64,000 nucleotides of DNA from Mactromeris polynyma (Eukaryota > Mollusca > Bivalvia > Venerida > Mactridae): positions 4,030,001 through 4,094,000 of the forward strand of contig JASFXZ010000026.1 of assembly GCA_032209605.1 (NCBI GenBank), read 5' to 3'. The notes beneath the pieces are model-generated. The model searched no databases. It was not told the DNA's origin and saw only the letters and a program-made list of their open reading frames with translations. Made by a program: the position numbers and the translations under genes. Shown here piece by piece: positions 12,001-22,029 of the stretch. The stretch's first letter is position 1. Every line of letters begins with the position of its first letter.

Positions 12001-15000
12001 CACTGTCAATTAAGGTGCCCCAAAAAAGTCGCAAACATATTTTTCTAAACTTCAAATTATTTGTATTTAAGCTGAATTTGTTATATATTAATTATGTAAA
12101 TATCAACAGATAATATGCATAAGTGAAAGGAAGATAATCTACTTAAATCCACTTGGAGAAACTGAAATAACACAGCAACAAATATTGCTACGTTGGTAGT
12201 AAGTGGCCATGTTGATCAGTTTGAAACAGTTCAGTTTCTATTGTTGTTTTCAAGTTTGTTACTTTCAACATTGATATAGATGTAGATTTTAGTTTGTGGT
12301 CGATTAATAAGTAGATATATCGAATGTGTAGATCTATAGGTTGATTAATTACAAGACAAGTGTTTAAGTTGCGAGTCAGAATCGTTATGTTCGAGTCTCA
12401 AACAGCCGGCACTTATATAGTATCTTATGCTCGAGATATTTGTGCACCAGCCGGCGTCCAGGTAAAGTAACTGTGATGTGTAGTATTCAAAAATGCTAGA
12501 AGATGATTTATATTAATAATAATGAAAAATCATTAGTAAAGTAACTGTGATGTGTAGTATTTAAAAATGTACTTTACCTTCGTATTGTAGCGACTGATTT
12601 TTAAAAATCTCCATCATTTGTATAAATTTGAAATCTCCCTCATTGGCTTTGAAAAGCTATGACATGTATGTGAAAGGAACAGTTTTTCGGATAGTCCAAA
12701 ATTTAGGACAATCACAAGTCTTGCGGTCCTTACAGATGTACTGACATAATAGCTCCTTTTGACATTAAATTGTTGTTATATGTTACAGTGTTTCTTGTTG
12801 TTGTTTAATTATGTTATATATTGGCCATAGAATTGCCAAAAAATGTGTTTTGATACAGAAGTCTTCTTAAAGGGTGTAAAATTAATAAAAAAAAGTGTTA
12901 AAAACCCTTTGAGACAACAGGTTTTGCTTAAAAATCTAGATTTCTACATGGTTATTATTGTTAACAATAGGCTTGAACACTTGCACATTTAATAAAAAAA
13001 TTCATTTATGAATTTTTTCAATGTTATTGAAGACCATTTTATGATTTTCCAGACTTGAACTCCGAGAGAATTATGTAATAGTAATTAATGTCAAAGAACA
13101 GCAACCATTCATTGAATAAGCGGTTAGGTATTCTGTATTTAAGTGATCTGTACGTTTCTATTTTCAGTGCATTTCTGCATGCACGAAATACAGTTGTGGT
13201 TGAGGAGGCATTGGCTGGCAATTGGATTATTGAGTCACCCCCTCATGCAAAACAAGCTGATGGGCTGTCATGTGGAGTGTATGTGTTGATGGTAAGTTCT
13301 TCTGCAATTTTGCTTTCCAAGTTTTTTCTAACCAGTGTGTTTGCCTGAATGTCTTAATTACTATCTACTTATTATTTTTTATTTCAGAACTGAATGATTA
13401 GTAAAACAAATGGCATTAAGCAGTTTATCATAACTTACATTCAATCATCTTTAACATCTTAAGCAGTTTATCATAACTTACATTCAATCATCTTTAACAT
13501 CTTAAGCAGTTTATCATAACTTACATTCAATCATCTTTAACATCTTAAGCAGTTTATCATAAATTACATTCAATCATTTTTTAACATCTTAATATGAAGA
13601 TAAATTCCAGGTCATGAGATTACTCAAAAAGTATCCAAACTAGGTTCATGAAACTCTGTATGTGAATAGAAGGCAATGTGGAGATTATGCACATTTTTTT
13701 TCGTAGGACAAATTTATGCAGAGTTATTGCCCTTGATTTGTTCAAAATATAGCCGACTTGGTCCCGCGATAACTCAAAAGGTTTAATACCTAGATTCATG
13801 AAACTTGGTATGTGGTTAGAGGGCAATATGAAGATCACGCTGGGACATATGTTTTGCTTGCACTACTCCAGTAACTTGTTGATATCTATTTCAGCTGTCA
13901 AAATGCTTCCTTACTGGACAGAGTTTGCAGTTCAGTATGAACAAAGACGAACTGGTAAATGTGCGAAAGACCATTGCTGCCCATCTGCTTCATAATGCAA
14001 GCCGACCTCCGGTAGAAACTGTCAGTCAGTCGCGCAAGAGGAAAGGGAAGGACAAGGTAAGCTTGAATAAGGATAACACATTCAAGACGTTTGTTTACAG
14101 ATGTATAAACACCAGCTACATTTTCACCGATCATGTTGTTGAAAATCAGATTTTTCTCACTCTCGATGTCAAATGTCTTGTAAAAAGCTACTTAATTAAA
14201 TGAATGATTTAAATATTTAATTGACACAATCTAATGAATTCTCTGTAGTGGACTCTAGGTTTACCATGTCTGTCTTTTTGGCTTAACAAAGGAATGCAGA
14301 GTGGCCCTTGCCTTTTAAAAGATAAAGCCTTAAAATCTAGGTCCATGATAAACCAGTATGGGACATATGTTTTGCTTGTAATACTCAAGTAACTTGTCAC
14401 TTTTTTTTTCAGAGGAAATCTTCAATGTTTTCCTACGCAAAGCAGAAGAAATTGAGCAGATTGTATTGCGTCTGTAGAAAAAAGAACGATGGCAGGTAAG
14501 AGGTTTATTATCATTTTTAGGGTATTGTGCCATGCCTACTGTGAGTTAGTAGTGACTACAAATGTGTCATTTCTGTATTTAAACAATATATCTAGGTGCT
14601 TGAGCCTGATAAAGTCTAATTTCTAATATAATCTGTGTAATTTGCATGATACAGACAATTCACTTTTGTATAATAGTTACAAACAAGTTGACGCAGCAGA
14701 TATCTTATGCATGGACTTAAGTTTCAGCTTGGAAATCCAACAAAATACACACATACACAAATCTTTTTATTTTAATAACTTAGGCTTTGTATGTGTTTAA
14801 GTATGAATAAGCAGTTTGTGGAAATATGTTTTGTTTTGTTTTTAGGCTATATTGGCAATGTGGTTCATGCTGTGAGTGGTACAATCCTGACTGCATGGGG
14901 TTCGATGAAAATGAAGAACCAGGTGTATACATTTGCCCTTCATGTCAGGTAAAAGATATATAACCAGTTAACAGTTTTTAGGCTGTACCTAGAAGCCTAC

Positions 15001-15761
15001 ATTCTGCAAATTGAAATCATGCATCCTGAGATTTACTTTTTGACATGACATTTTAAAAAAATTAATGTGCCAGAGTTAACACTGGCATAAATGTTGTTAT
15101 GAGGATAACACAAATGATAAAGTTCTTCATTTTGCTGTTTTCAGCTACCAATTGATTTGATAGTACCGAGGACTTTGATATATGTAAAATATACCATTAC
15201 AAAAAAGTAATAATACACTACTTTTTTAATATATATTAATTGGTAAACAAACCAACCTGACCACTGTTCATATTTGGTCTGTGTTTAAACGTGTTACAGG
15301 TGAAAAAGAAAAAAAAGACATGCCCTACCATCGATGAAGTTGAGGAAAGGCTACTACAGGACATGGAAGTAGAGAACGCAGATCCTTCGGACGAAACCTT
15401 GGCAGGAGGTCTAGAGGAGCATTCTGAAGCAACAACCCCAGTATTTTTGAACCACCCAGCTGTGAGGTTTTTTATTGATATTCAAAAAAGAAAAGGACAA
15501 GAAATTTTAATCAAGTCATCTGGTTGGGGTGAATTTGTCTTGATGTCCGAGAAAGACTTTGACAAGTATGAATCTTTTAAAAATAATGTTCCAACGGACC
15601 TTCTAATATTTGATAATACCCTGGAGTACTTTTTAAGTGCCTGTGTCAAGGAAAAGGTAGACCTGTTGTATTATACAGACTGTGTTGTTAGGCTTGTTCC
15701 TTCGAATGTCCATGAGCAGTACAAGAAATGGCTAGAGGAAACAAAATGTAGTCTTGATTAA
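2529..15761 (+). CDS. Multidomain CaRF-like / MULE transposase / SWIM / Ulp1 protease / PHD gene, interrupted by one TAG
   Basis: Nineteen exons join in compatible phase: 2529-2646, 3318-3470, 4791-4921, 5255-5469, 5959-6049, 6361-6670, 7180-7285, 7870-8005, 8375-8553, 9132-9985, 10359-10474, 10776-10892, 11432-11500, 12110-12198, 13168-13291, 13895-14056, 14413-14495, 14846-14948 and 15300-15761. They total 3618 nt, 1206 codons including the final TAA. Codon 644 (9622-9624) is TAG; the frame stays open on both sides of it. Least certain are the starts of exons 3 and 6, where a stronger AG lies close by but breaks the phase. Such architecture suggests a nuclear DNA-binding protein derived from a Mutator-like transposase. 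No flanking terminal inverted repeats were found, and the many introns argue against a freshly mobile element. It could be a broken or polymorphic allele, two proteins, or a gene with a sequence error. Confidence 0.75.
2701..2786 (+). repeat. Two perfect 43-bp tandem copies in intron 1
   Basis: Copies 2701-2743 and 2744-2786 are identical. Each contains TTTTCGCGATCAAAATGCAC. They begin about 55 bp after the exon 1 donor. Confidence 0.95.
6354..8553 (+). CDS. Exons 6-9: MULE-type DDE transposase domain
   Basis: Four exons (6361, or alternatively 6354, to 6670; 7180-7285; 7870-8005; 8375-8553) encode about residues 237-480. The hallmarks of the Mutator-like transposase fold are all visible. 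The first aspartate is in CLLDSTYQTTKY (D264). The second is in YWMTDFDQRE (D325), followed by a conserved 'FPG'. A CxxH motif sits in VLLCDFHREQAWQRW (C346/H349). The last acidic residue is in NTTNGVERQHKLLK (E442). Spacing of about 60 and 116 residues fits MULE transposases, and all three catalytic acids remain, unlike in many domesticated relatives. Junction phases agree for 6 to 7, 7 to 8 and 8 to 9. Start 6361 keeps phase with exon 5; 6354 has the better pyrimidine tract but breaks it. Confidence 0.82.
7550..7655 (+). repeat. tRNA-derived SINE-like copy in intron 7
   Basis: A B-box-like GGGTTGATTCCTG (about 7587-7599) is followed by CTGTGTCGGACAGATTTTTA and an AT-rich tail containing ATGATTATTTAA. 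The same layout recurs about 210 bp downstream, so this is a dispersed family and not a functional tRNA. Confidence 0.45.
7768..7868 (+). repeat. Second SINE-like copy, ending at the exon 8 acceptor
   Basis: GGTTTGATTCCCATCTGTGC (about 7803-7822) is followed by CAGACTTATTTTTAT and an ATGATTATTTAAATTAA tail, matching the copy at 7550-7655 in order. The tail runs straight into ATTTTAG, the 3' splice site of exon 8. Confidence 0.45.
9132..9624 (+). CDS. Exon 10, first part: SWIM zinc finger up to the TAG
   Basis: This part of exon 10 encodes residues 480-643. It begins at a clean acceptor (TTCTATTTTAG) with phase 2 matching exon 9. Residues 557-571 read CSCPDFSKYHWPCKH, an exact CxCx(9)CxH SWIM finger, the usual partner C-terminal to MULE transposase domains and to ZSWIM-family proteins; it binds zinc and helps DNA or protein binding. 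A glycine-tryptophan stretch (HGWDSL) and an aromatic/asparagine-rich segment follow, then an acidic end ETDDCEAKN before the stop. Confidence 0.85.
9622..9624 (+). other. In-frame TAG inside exon 10
   Basis: The stop sits in CAAAAACTAGGACACA. The same frame is open for 490 nt upstream within the exon and for 361 nt downstream to the donor at 9986. Downstream residues (SLKPLTVRKSCIEVLKNVQN) look like ordinary protein and the following exons keep phase. The context lacks the CARYYA sequence often seen after leaky stops. A single C-to-T change from CAG (Gln) would produce it. Confidence 0.85.
9625..14056 (+). CDS. Exon 10 (second part) to exon 16: linker and Ulp1/C48-type protease domain
   Basis: After a basic linker (KGKKLKRKHS), exons 10359-10474, 10776-10892, 11432-11500, 12110-12198, 13168-13291 and 13895-14056 encode about residues 645-990. 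The order of motifs is that of Ulp1/SENP cysteine proteases: TLSDEVIDSYLHLL, then NHGGNHWTLV with the catalytic His (H861), YLNPLGE at the acidic position (N878 in place of the usual Asp), a RWYAFLHARN helix, then KQADGLSCGVYVLM with the oxyanion Gln (Q924) and nucleophile Cys (C930), ending in a helical tail and RKRKGKDK. Such enzymes cut SUMO or related modifiers; this substrate is unknown. All junctions agree in phase. Plant MULEs are known that carry Ulp1-like domains, so the association has a precedent. The His-Asn-Cys set may be active or weakened. Confidence 0.8.
11225..11400 (+). repeat. Probable dispersed repeat fragment in intron 12
   Basis: The stretch from TATCCCCTGCTAAACC to TTGGCCCTCTTG has the character of a dispersed repeat common in bivalve introns ('...gtccgt...tagtcatatttgac...'). 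It stands out from its AT-rich surroundings but has no visible termini. The assignment is from memory. Confidence 0.35.
12462..12569 (+). repeat. Spaced direct repeat, about 34 bp, 74 bp apart
   Basis: GTAAAGTAACTGTGATGTGT and the next 14 bases occur at 12462 and again at 12536, with one difference. The intervening 40 bp is AT-rich. Confidence 0.8.
13416..13588 (+). repeat. Four tandem 43-bp copies in intron 15
   Basis: Copies start at 13416, 13459, 13502 and 13545 with TTAAGCAGTTTATCATAA. The first three are identical; the fourth has a substitution and a one-base insertion. Confidence 0.95.
13612..13875 (+). repeat. Dispersed repeat with two related halves
   Basis: Two halves share TTCATGAAACT(C/T)(T/G)GTATGTG, beginning near 13647 and 13795, each preceded by an 'ACTCAAAA' stretch. 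This resembles an abundant mollusc dispersed repeat. Its right end stops just before the exon 16 acceptor; the phrase GGGACATATGTTTTGCTTG recurs near 14359, before exon 17, so a second fragment lies there. Confidence 0.5.
14413..14948 (+). CDS. Exons 17-18: PHD-like zinc finger
   Basis: Exons 14413-14495 and 14846-14948 join in phase 2 (Arg). They encode residues 991-1052: YCVC, then QCGSCCEWYNPDCMG, then YICPSC. This gives C1009-x-C1011, C1023-x2-C1026, x1031-x2-C1034 and C1048-x2-C1051, with the tryptophan two residues before position 1031. That is the PHD spacing (C4HC3). Position 1031, normally the histidine ligand, is Asn. PHD fingers usually read histone H3 tails, so a chromatin-targeting role is plausible. 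The loss of the His ligand could weaken zinc binding. Confidence 0.78.
15300..15761 (+). CDS. Exon 19: C-terminal region of the same gene
   Basis: This 462-nt exon starts in phase 0 after a GTGTTACAG acceptor and ends with TAA at 15759-15761. It opens with a lysine run (VKKKKKTCP, a likely nuclear localisation signal), then an acidic linker and a conserved-looking globular part with SSGWGEFVLMSEKDF, LLIFDNTLEYFLSAC and DCVVRLVPSNVHEQYKKWL. I do not recognise this domain. Confidence 0.75.
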   Translation: MKKKKKTCPTIDEVEERLLQDMEVENADPSDETLAGGLEEHSEATTPVFLNHPAVRFFIDIQKRKGQEILIKSSGWGEFVLMSEKDFDKYESFKNNVPTDLLIFDNTLEYFLSACVKEKVDLLYYTDCVVRLVPSNVHEQYKKWLEETKCSLD

Positions 15762-17989
15762 TTTTTTGTCAAACCTAACATAAGCCATGAAGGTGAACCA
15801 AGTGAATTGTTTGTTAATATAAGTGCATTGTCATGATGCTTGATAATTTTGGTATGTTTAATGTATTATTATGTGTTTATGTTATACATTTTTTTTATCA
15901 AAGTAGAAGATGGTCAAGCTCTATTATGCGCTTTATTAAAGGGATAATATTGACAACAAACCAGCAATATAAAAATCATAGACACAGATAAATTGAAGTC
16001 TGTGTATTTAATACATGTTTGAAAGTTATTATTCAACGGCCATTGCATTCAAAAAGTTTGATTTTAATCTCGATACAAAAGTAAACGAGTCACACCAAGC
16101 TGTTTGGTGATTTCCGGAAAAGGCTAATTATAAGTATCGATTGCTATTTGTAAGTTTACGTAAATCTCTCGGGGGGAAATTGTTATGTAAACAAACTGGC
16201 TTATTTGTGTGGGACACTATTTTGATTTTGATAACATTTTTTTTTTATTGTTTAAAACTGTGTTGCAGACGAATGTATCACATTCATTATATTTTGGTGA
16301 GATAATTAACTGTGTAAACTTTTATTTGCTTTCTGTATTATGTCATTTTTTGTATAGTTCCCATTATTGTGGCTTTAAGGAACTATATTAAGGAAGAACT
16401 ATTAACAGTTTACTTTCATTTGTATTAATGAAGTAATTTCTTTGCTATTGAGAAAAATGATTATTTAGTTTTCTGTATGTAGGTTTATGCTCATTTAATC
16501 ACTAAAAAAGAATCATAACCTAAATGTAATGAAGGACCAGTTAAGGGTTATGGTAACTGTATTTGTTTTTATGTAGTCATAAGTGATATGGATAATATCA
16601 GCATTACCTTTGTTTAAACATGTGCAAATATAGGAAAATAATGTAAACATGTCTCAATTTGTTATTGTATAACATGTTCAATTGTTAAATTCAACAAATG
16701 GATTGTAAGTGACTATTTAGAACACACATAGAAACACACAAGCATAACATTCGGTGAATACTTATTGTGGTAAATGAATATCAATCACCTGTTTTCAACT
16801 GACTGAAGCTATTCTTTATTTCCACTTGTTATTTGGTTTTAGCTTTTTAAGCAATGTCTTATCTAAAATTGAGTTTTGTTTCTAGCTTTCATTAGTTATT
16901 ACTTTTTAAATTGTATGTATGTACATTTTTTAGGCAACTGGTTTCTTGTTCATATTTAAATAAACCCCCTTGCTACTTGCGCCAACCCTGCTCTTTTAAT
17001 GACTTATGTTGAACATGGTGCTTCCTTGCAAGCAATATATAACACACTGCAAACCTTACATTTAAATGATGTTTAATGTTTGCACTAGATAGATTATTTT
17101 TTTAATTGAATGTATCTAAACTTGATTGTAAGCATTTTATATATTTATAAATGCTCTATCACATAGTTGTGGCCCATTACTCTGGTGTCATGATGGCCCT
17201 CTTGTAATCATTACCAGGCATGGGGTAAATTGGTATCTGTTATTGTCTGTTATTGATAACATTTTATAGAGTAATTGATGTTACTTGTAATTGGAGGTGA
17301 AAACCTGTATCTTATCTAGATACAGAGATGAGTAAATGCAGATACAAGCAGAAACTTTCAAACACTTGTTTTCTATTTACTTATGAAAAACATTAACTGT
17401 GTCTTTATCTTATTTAGATACATTTTTTTTAATAAAGTATCTTAATACAAGAAACCATGTAAGTGCCCAATGTCTAGTTGTTACCAACCATTTTTCATGT
17501 AAAATAATTTCAAGTTATATGTGTATCCTTAGTGTTATGTTGTTGTGTATAATTATCTAATAATTATATTTGTACTAATGTGGATGCTCTGGGATGAAAG
17601 TATTACACAATTTGTATTTTAGATGTTTATTCTAGAGCTGCATATATTCAAGTGAAGTATAGCAAAGCAGTTGCTGGTATTTTAAAAGTATCAAAATGAA
17701 CAAGATAGAATAACTATGTATATGAAACTATAAACTAATACTACATGAGTTATTTCCCTTATGGTATATACAGTATACTATAACATGCCCCTCGAAAATA
17801 TATAATGTTCTATTCTTTTTTAAAAACATTTAATTCCTCACTATTTTTTGTTTCACAGATAATTATTGTCTGTTGAGAATCTGTACTCAGTGAAATGGTT
17901 GATATATGATAATTTTTACTGTTAAATGTCTCTGGATAAACTCGCAGCAATTAATCTCTTAATATCTTTAGGCGTAGTCCATTAGTTTC
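15762..17989. other. AT-rich stretch without a recognised gene
   Basis: This must include the 3' UTR of the multidomain gene. A possible weak polyadenylation signal (ATTAAA) lies near 15937, and a canonical AATAAA near 16962 belongs to whichever transcript reaches it. The part from about 16020 to 16200 looks like a dispersed repeat. No exon, RNA gene or long ORF was seen. Confidence 0.5.
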
Positions 17990-19140
17990 CCATTTTATCT
18001 GCAACAATACCATTACATTCCTTGGGTAAATTGATAGTCTGGTTCATGAATGAACTTTCGTCTTTTTTCAAGAAAATAAAATATTTTCAAACTTTTACTT
18101 AAAAATACATTCAAATTCAATTGATTTATTGAGCTAGATACGGTTCCGAGGCCTCTCAAGCTGGCGTCGACTTGTAGCGTGATTTCCTTATTAGGATCAA
18201 AGTATGCAAGTACTTTACCTGGTCTCTGTGTAATAATGCTTTTAATTTTCTGGAAAGCATTTTCCTGTTCTACGTCCCAAAGAAATACACTGTCCTTAGT
18301 GAGAAGTTTCCTAAGGGGACTAGTAAGCTCTGCCAAATTTGGAGCGAACCTTTGTAAATATGTGATAATACCAAGAACTGTCAAGTTCTGACCTAGATGT
18401 AGGTGCTGGCATGTCATCAATAGCCTTGACCTTGGCAGGATCTATTTTAAGACCTTGCGCAGTTGGCAAGTGACCAAAGAAAGGAATTTCTGAATGTCCT
18501 ATTTCAGTATTGTCGGCATTAAGTTTGATGCCCATTTCACAACAGCGTGTCATTAGCGTGTCGAGATTTCTGTCGTGTTCTGTTCTGTCTTTGCCGAATA
18601 CTACTATGTCGTCAACTATAGTTTTGACACCTGGTAAGCCTTCTAAGCAAACGCCCATTTTTTGCTGAAACAAGTCTTGGACTATTGTTCAGACCGAACG
18701 GTAAACGTAAGAATCTGTACCGTCCAAATGGAGAATTAAACGTCGTAAGATACGATGACCTGTCTGTCTGTTTAATTGACCAATATCCACTTCGGGCGTC
18801 CATCTTGGAGATATTAAGGTCTTTCGGGTATAAGCAAATTCTCAAACTTCCGTTTGCTTTTTCAACTGTGACCAAACTGTTAACCCAGTCTGGGTTTCGT
18901 GACTTTTACAATGACCTTTTATTTTTCCATTCTGTCAAGTTCTAACTTGAGCTTGTTGCAAATAGCTATAGGTACGCGACGTGGAGGATGTACCACGGGT
19001 TGTGCGTTAAGTTGCAGGTGAATGTCACACTCGCCCTCGAGTTCACCAAGTCCGTCAAATATGTCAGCATATTTAGATATTACATCCTGCTTTGTGTATG
19101 ATGTTGATTTTGGTCCAACATTGATGGTGGCAAATGTCTG
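17990..19140 (-). mobile_element. Degenerate Ty3/gypsy-type pol fragment (reverse transcriptase to RNase H)
   Basis: On the minus strand, from high to low coordinates, the frames give a pre-RT segment (KYADIFDGLGELEGECDIHL, near 19000-19080), RT blocks (SKMDARSGYWSIK; FGRYRFLRLPFGLN), the active-site segment IVDDIVVFGKD near 18600 with the family's DD pair, and a connection/RNase H start (LQVDASLRG, near 18160). Frames shift several times, a block of the RT core is missing, and no gag, integrase or clear LTR was found. This is a dead retrotransposon remnant. Confidence 0.85.
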
Positions 19141-19345
19141 GTTTTAAATCAATTATGTAATCCAGTTAATAAAACACTTTAGTCCTGACACCATGTTATG
19201 TTATCGTGTATAATTATCTATATATTTTCTGGATTGATAAATAAATAATAAATAAACCATGTGCTGTATTTCTTTGTTATAATCTTCTCCAAACTTGATG
19301 AGGGTCACTTGGTTAAGTGAGCTTGACATAGTCACCACAAAGTCT

Positions 19346-20575
19346 AGAACGACCTGACTTGTCTGGTGTGCATGTAGCACTTATACTATGAGAGCTAGGC
19401 TAGAACGACCTTCTAGCTACCTGACTTGTCTGGTGTGCATGTAGCAATTATAATATAAGAGGCTAGACCGGCCTTCAAGCTACCTGACTTGTCTGGTGTG
19501 CATGTAACACTTTTACTACGAGAGGCTAGAACCACCTTCTAGCTACCTGACTTGTCTGGTGTGCAAGTAGCAATCATACTACGAGAGGCTAGAACCACCT
19601 TCTAGCTACCTGACTTGTCTGGTGTGCAAGTAGCAATCATACTACGAGAGGCTAGAAACACCTAGCTACCTGACTTGTCTGGTGTGCAGGTAGCACTTAT
19701 ACTATGAGAGGCTAGAACCACATTCTAGCTACCTGACTTGTCTGGTGTGCAAGTAGCAATCATACTACGAGAGGCTAGAACCACCTTCTAGCTACCTGAC
19801 TTGTCTGGTGTGCAAGTAGCAATTATATTAAGAGGGCTAGAACCACCTTCCAGCGACCTGACTTGTCTGGTGTGCAAGTAGCAATCATACTACGAGATGC
19901 TAGAACCACCTTCTAGCTACCTGACTTGTCTGGTGTGCAAGTAGCAATCATACTACGAGAGGCTAGAACCACCTTCTAGCTACCTGACTTGTCTGGTGTG
20001 CAAGTAGCAATCATACTACGAGAGGCTAGAACCACCTTCTAGCTACCTGACTTGTCTGGTGTGCAAGTAGCAATCATACTACGAGAGGCTAGAACCACCT
20101 TCTAGCTACCTGACTTGTCTGGTGTGCAAGTAGCAATCATACTACGAGAGGCTAGAACCACCTTCTAGCTACCTGACTTGTCTGGTGTGCAAGTAACAAT
20201 CATACTACGAGAGGCTAGAACCACCTTCTAGCTACCTGACTTGTCTGGTGTGCAAGTAGCAATCATACTACGAGAGGCTAGAACCACCTTCTAGCTACCT
20301 GACTTGTCTGGTGTGCAAGTAACAATCATACTACGAGAGGCTAGAACCACCTTCTAGCTACCTGACTTGTCTGGTGTGCAAGTAGCAATCATACTACGAG
20401 AGGCTAGAACCACCTTCTAGCTACCTGACTTGTCTGGTGTGCAAGTAGCAATTATATTAAGAGGGCTAGAACCACCTTCTAGCTACCTGACTTGTCTGGT
20501 GTGCAAGTAGCAATTATATTAAGAGGGCTAGAACCACCTTCCAGCGACCTGACTTGTCTGATGTTAACGTAATTG
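19346..20575 (+). repeat. 63-bp satellite array, about 20 copies
   Basis: The marker CTGACTTGTCTGGTGTGCA recurs about every 63 bp, for example at 19921, 19984, 20047 and 20110. Twenty occurrences were counted. Outer copies are more diverged and slightly different in length, as expected of an array homogenised in its middle. Each unit contains GCTAGAACCACCTTCTAGC, a hairpin with 7-bp arms and a 5-base loop. No frame is open through it. Confidence 0.95.
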
Positions 20576-21083
20576 TGTCACTATAAGAGGCTAGAACGAC
20601 CTTCTAGTCAAAATTGGTTTACATTCATGTGTTTATTTTATGTAGGATTTGTTTCATCTTGTGTGGGTGTAGTTTATGACCACGTATATATAAATTATGA
20701 TTAAATAATATGATTTTGTTTAGACTACATGATTATAAATGTACACAGTATTTTCTTCATTGTTATTCATAAAAAGCACGAATAATACTATTTTCATCTA
20801 AATTTAAATGAAATAATAGTTTTCACGAAGTATTTCTTGCTTATGACATTGTAATTAATTAAAATCGTTCTGTCCAAACTTTGGATGGTGAAAAATCCTA
20901 AATTGAATAGTACAGCATAGCGTTTTATCATTACTCCCGCCCATACCCAGCCTTTACTCCGCCCCTTGACCCGACTTGTCTGGTGTGCATTGTACAACCA
21001 GACTTAAACGGTGTGTAAGTAGCGATTTCCGAATAAACGAGCATGTACCGGTGTAATATATGTTTGGTCGGTGTTTTCTATCT
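20576..21083. other. Spacer with one isolated satellite fragment
   Basis: Mostly AT-rich single-copy sequence. An orphan piece of the neighbouring satellite (GACTTGTCTGGTGTGCA) sits at about 20974-20990, with a second degraded one about 15 bp on. No gene is seen. Confidence 0.6.
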
Positions 21084-21270
21084 GGGTACTGTTTTACTAA
21101 CATTCTTACGTTTTGCGTAAGTTTTTGCGTAAATTATCAATTTACGCAAACCTTACGCAAAACTTAAGTCCGTTTTACTAAAACTGCGTAAGTGTTTTAC
21201 ACTTACGTGAAATGTGTTCGTAACTCTTCAATCAGAGGTACAAATTTTGATGAAATATCGCTCACGTAAA

Positions 21271-21345
21271 CAGTAGTAATAGCTCAATTGGTAGCGCGTT
21301 CGTCTAGTAACTTCGACCAATAGATAGGGTGTGAGTTCGAGACAC
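21271..21345 (+). repeat. tRNA-Thr-like sequence (SINE or pseudogene)
   Basis: TAGCTCAATTGGTAGCGCG is an excellent A-box and D-arm. CTAGTAA would be an anticodon loop reading AGT (Thr). GAGTTCGAGAC is an acceptable B-box. The anticodon stem and acceptor stem do not pair well, so a derived element is more likely than a working tRNA. Confidence 0.5.
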
Positions 21346-21754
21346 ATTTCAGTCTCCTATTTTTATGGACAATATGATTTTTTATCCCTTACTCAGTGCT
21401 TGTCAATTACTTGTAGTTTGTCTTTTCTGCCTGTTTTGTTTTGTTTTTTGTTATCGTCTAACTGTTTGTCGTTAAATCAAACTTGTTTAATGATGGCTAT
21501 AGCGTCGTCGCTAAAATGTTCAATTGAACCCCTTACGTTCAAGTAGCCATATCAACTTTGTTCCATATACATGTAATGAGTAGCAAAAAAATGTACATGT
21601 AAATCCACTTAGTGAATAACTTAGTGAATACACATGATACACAATGTTTTTAATTAATGATATTCGAGCGAACATTAATTAGTATAAGACGTATAAGTAC
21701 AACTGTAGATGACCAACGAAATATATAATATTGTAATGAAAAGAAAACAACTAC

Positions 21755-21842
21755 CCCCCGATGGTCTCGAACTCAGACCCAAAACTAAAAATTACATTGT
21801 AAGGCGCGGACCCGCTACAATCCAAGCTATCACGGCTGTTAG
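21755..21842 (-). repeat. tRNA-like sequence, minus strand
   Basis: Read on the minus strand it has TGATAGCTTGGATTGTAGCG (A-box-like), a middle loop around CTTACAA, and GAGTTCGAGACC (B-box) near the low-coordinate end. A stretch of about 20 extra bases between anticodon arm and B-box rules out a normal tRNA. Confidence 0.45.
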
Positions 21843-22029
21843 TTTAATGAAATCAATCAGACAGTGGACAAATCCTTAGGACCAGTTTGGGGTTTGTTTA
21901 ATAAAATAACAGAATAAAATATGCTAAAACGAAATAAACAGTTTGGTTTAATGTTGCTTGATTAAAATTCACTAACAGTTTCGAGCAGATAAAAGTGAGC
22001 AATCATTAACATATTATTTCATCGCATCG

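Noticed and set aside
13039..13348. Extra Ulp1 exon starting at the AG near 13053
   Set aside because: The frame closes within a few codons. The acceptor at 13166-13167 gives the right phase and motif continuity.
18013..18945. Active retrotransposon
   Set aside because: Several frameshifts, a missing RT block, and no gag, integrase or LTRs.
19346..20575. CRISPR-like appearance of regularly spaced repeats
   Set aside because: The whole 63-bp unit is repeated, so there are no unique spacers, and the genome is eukaryotic.
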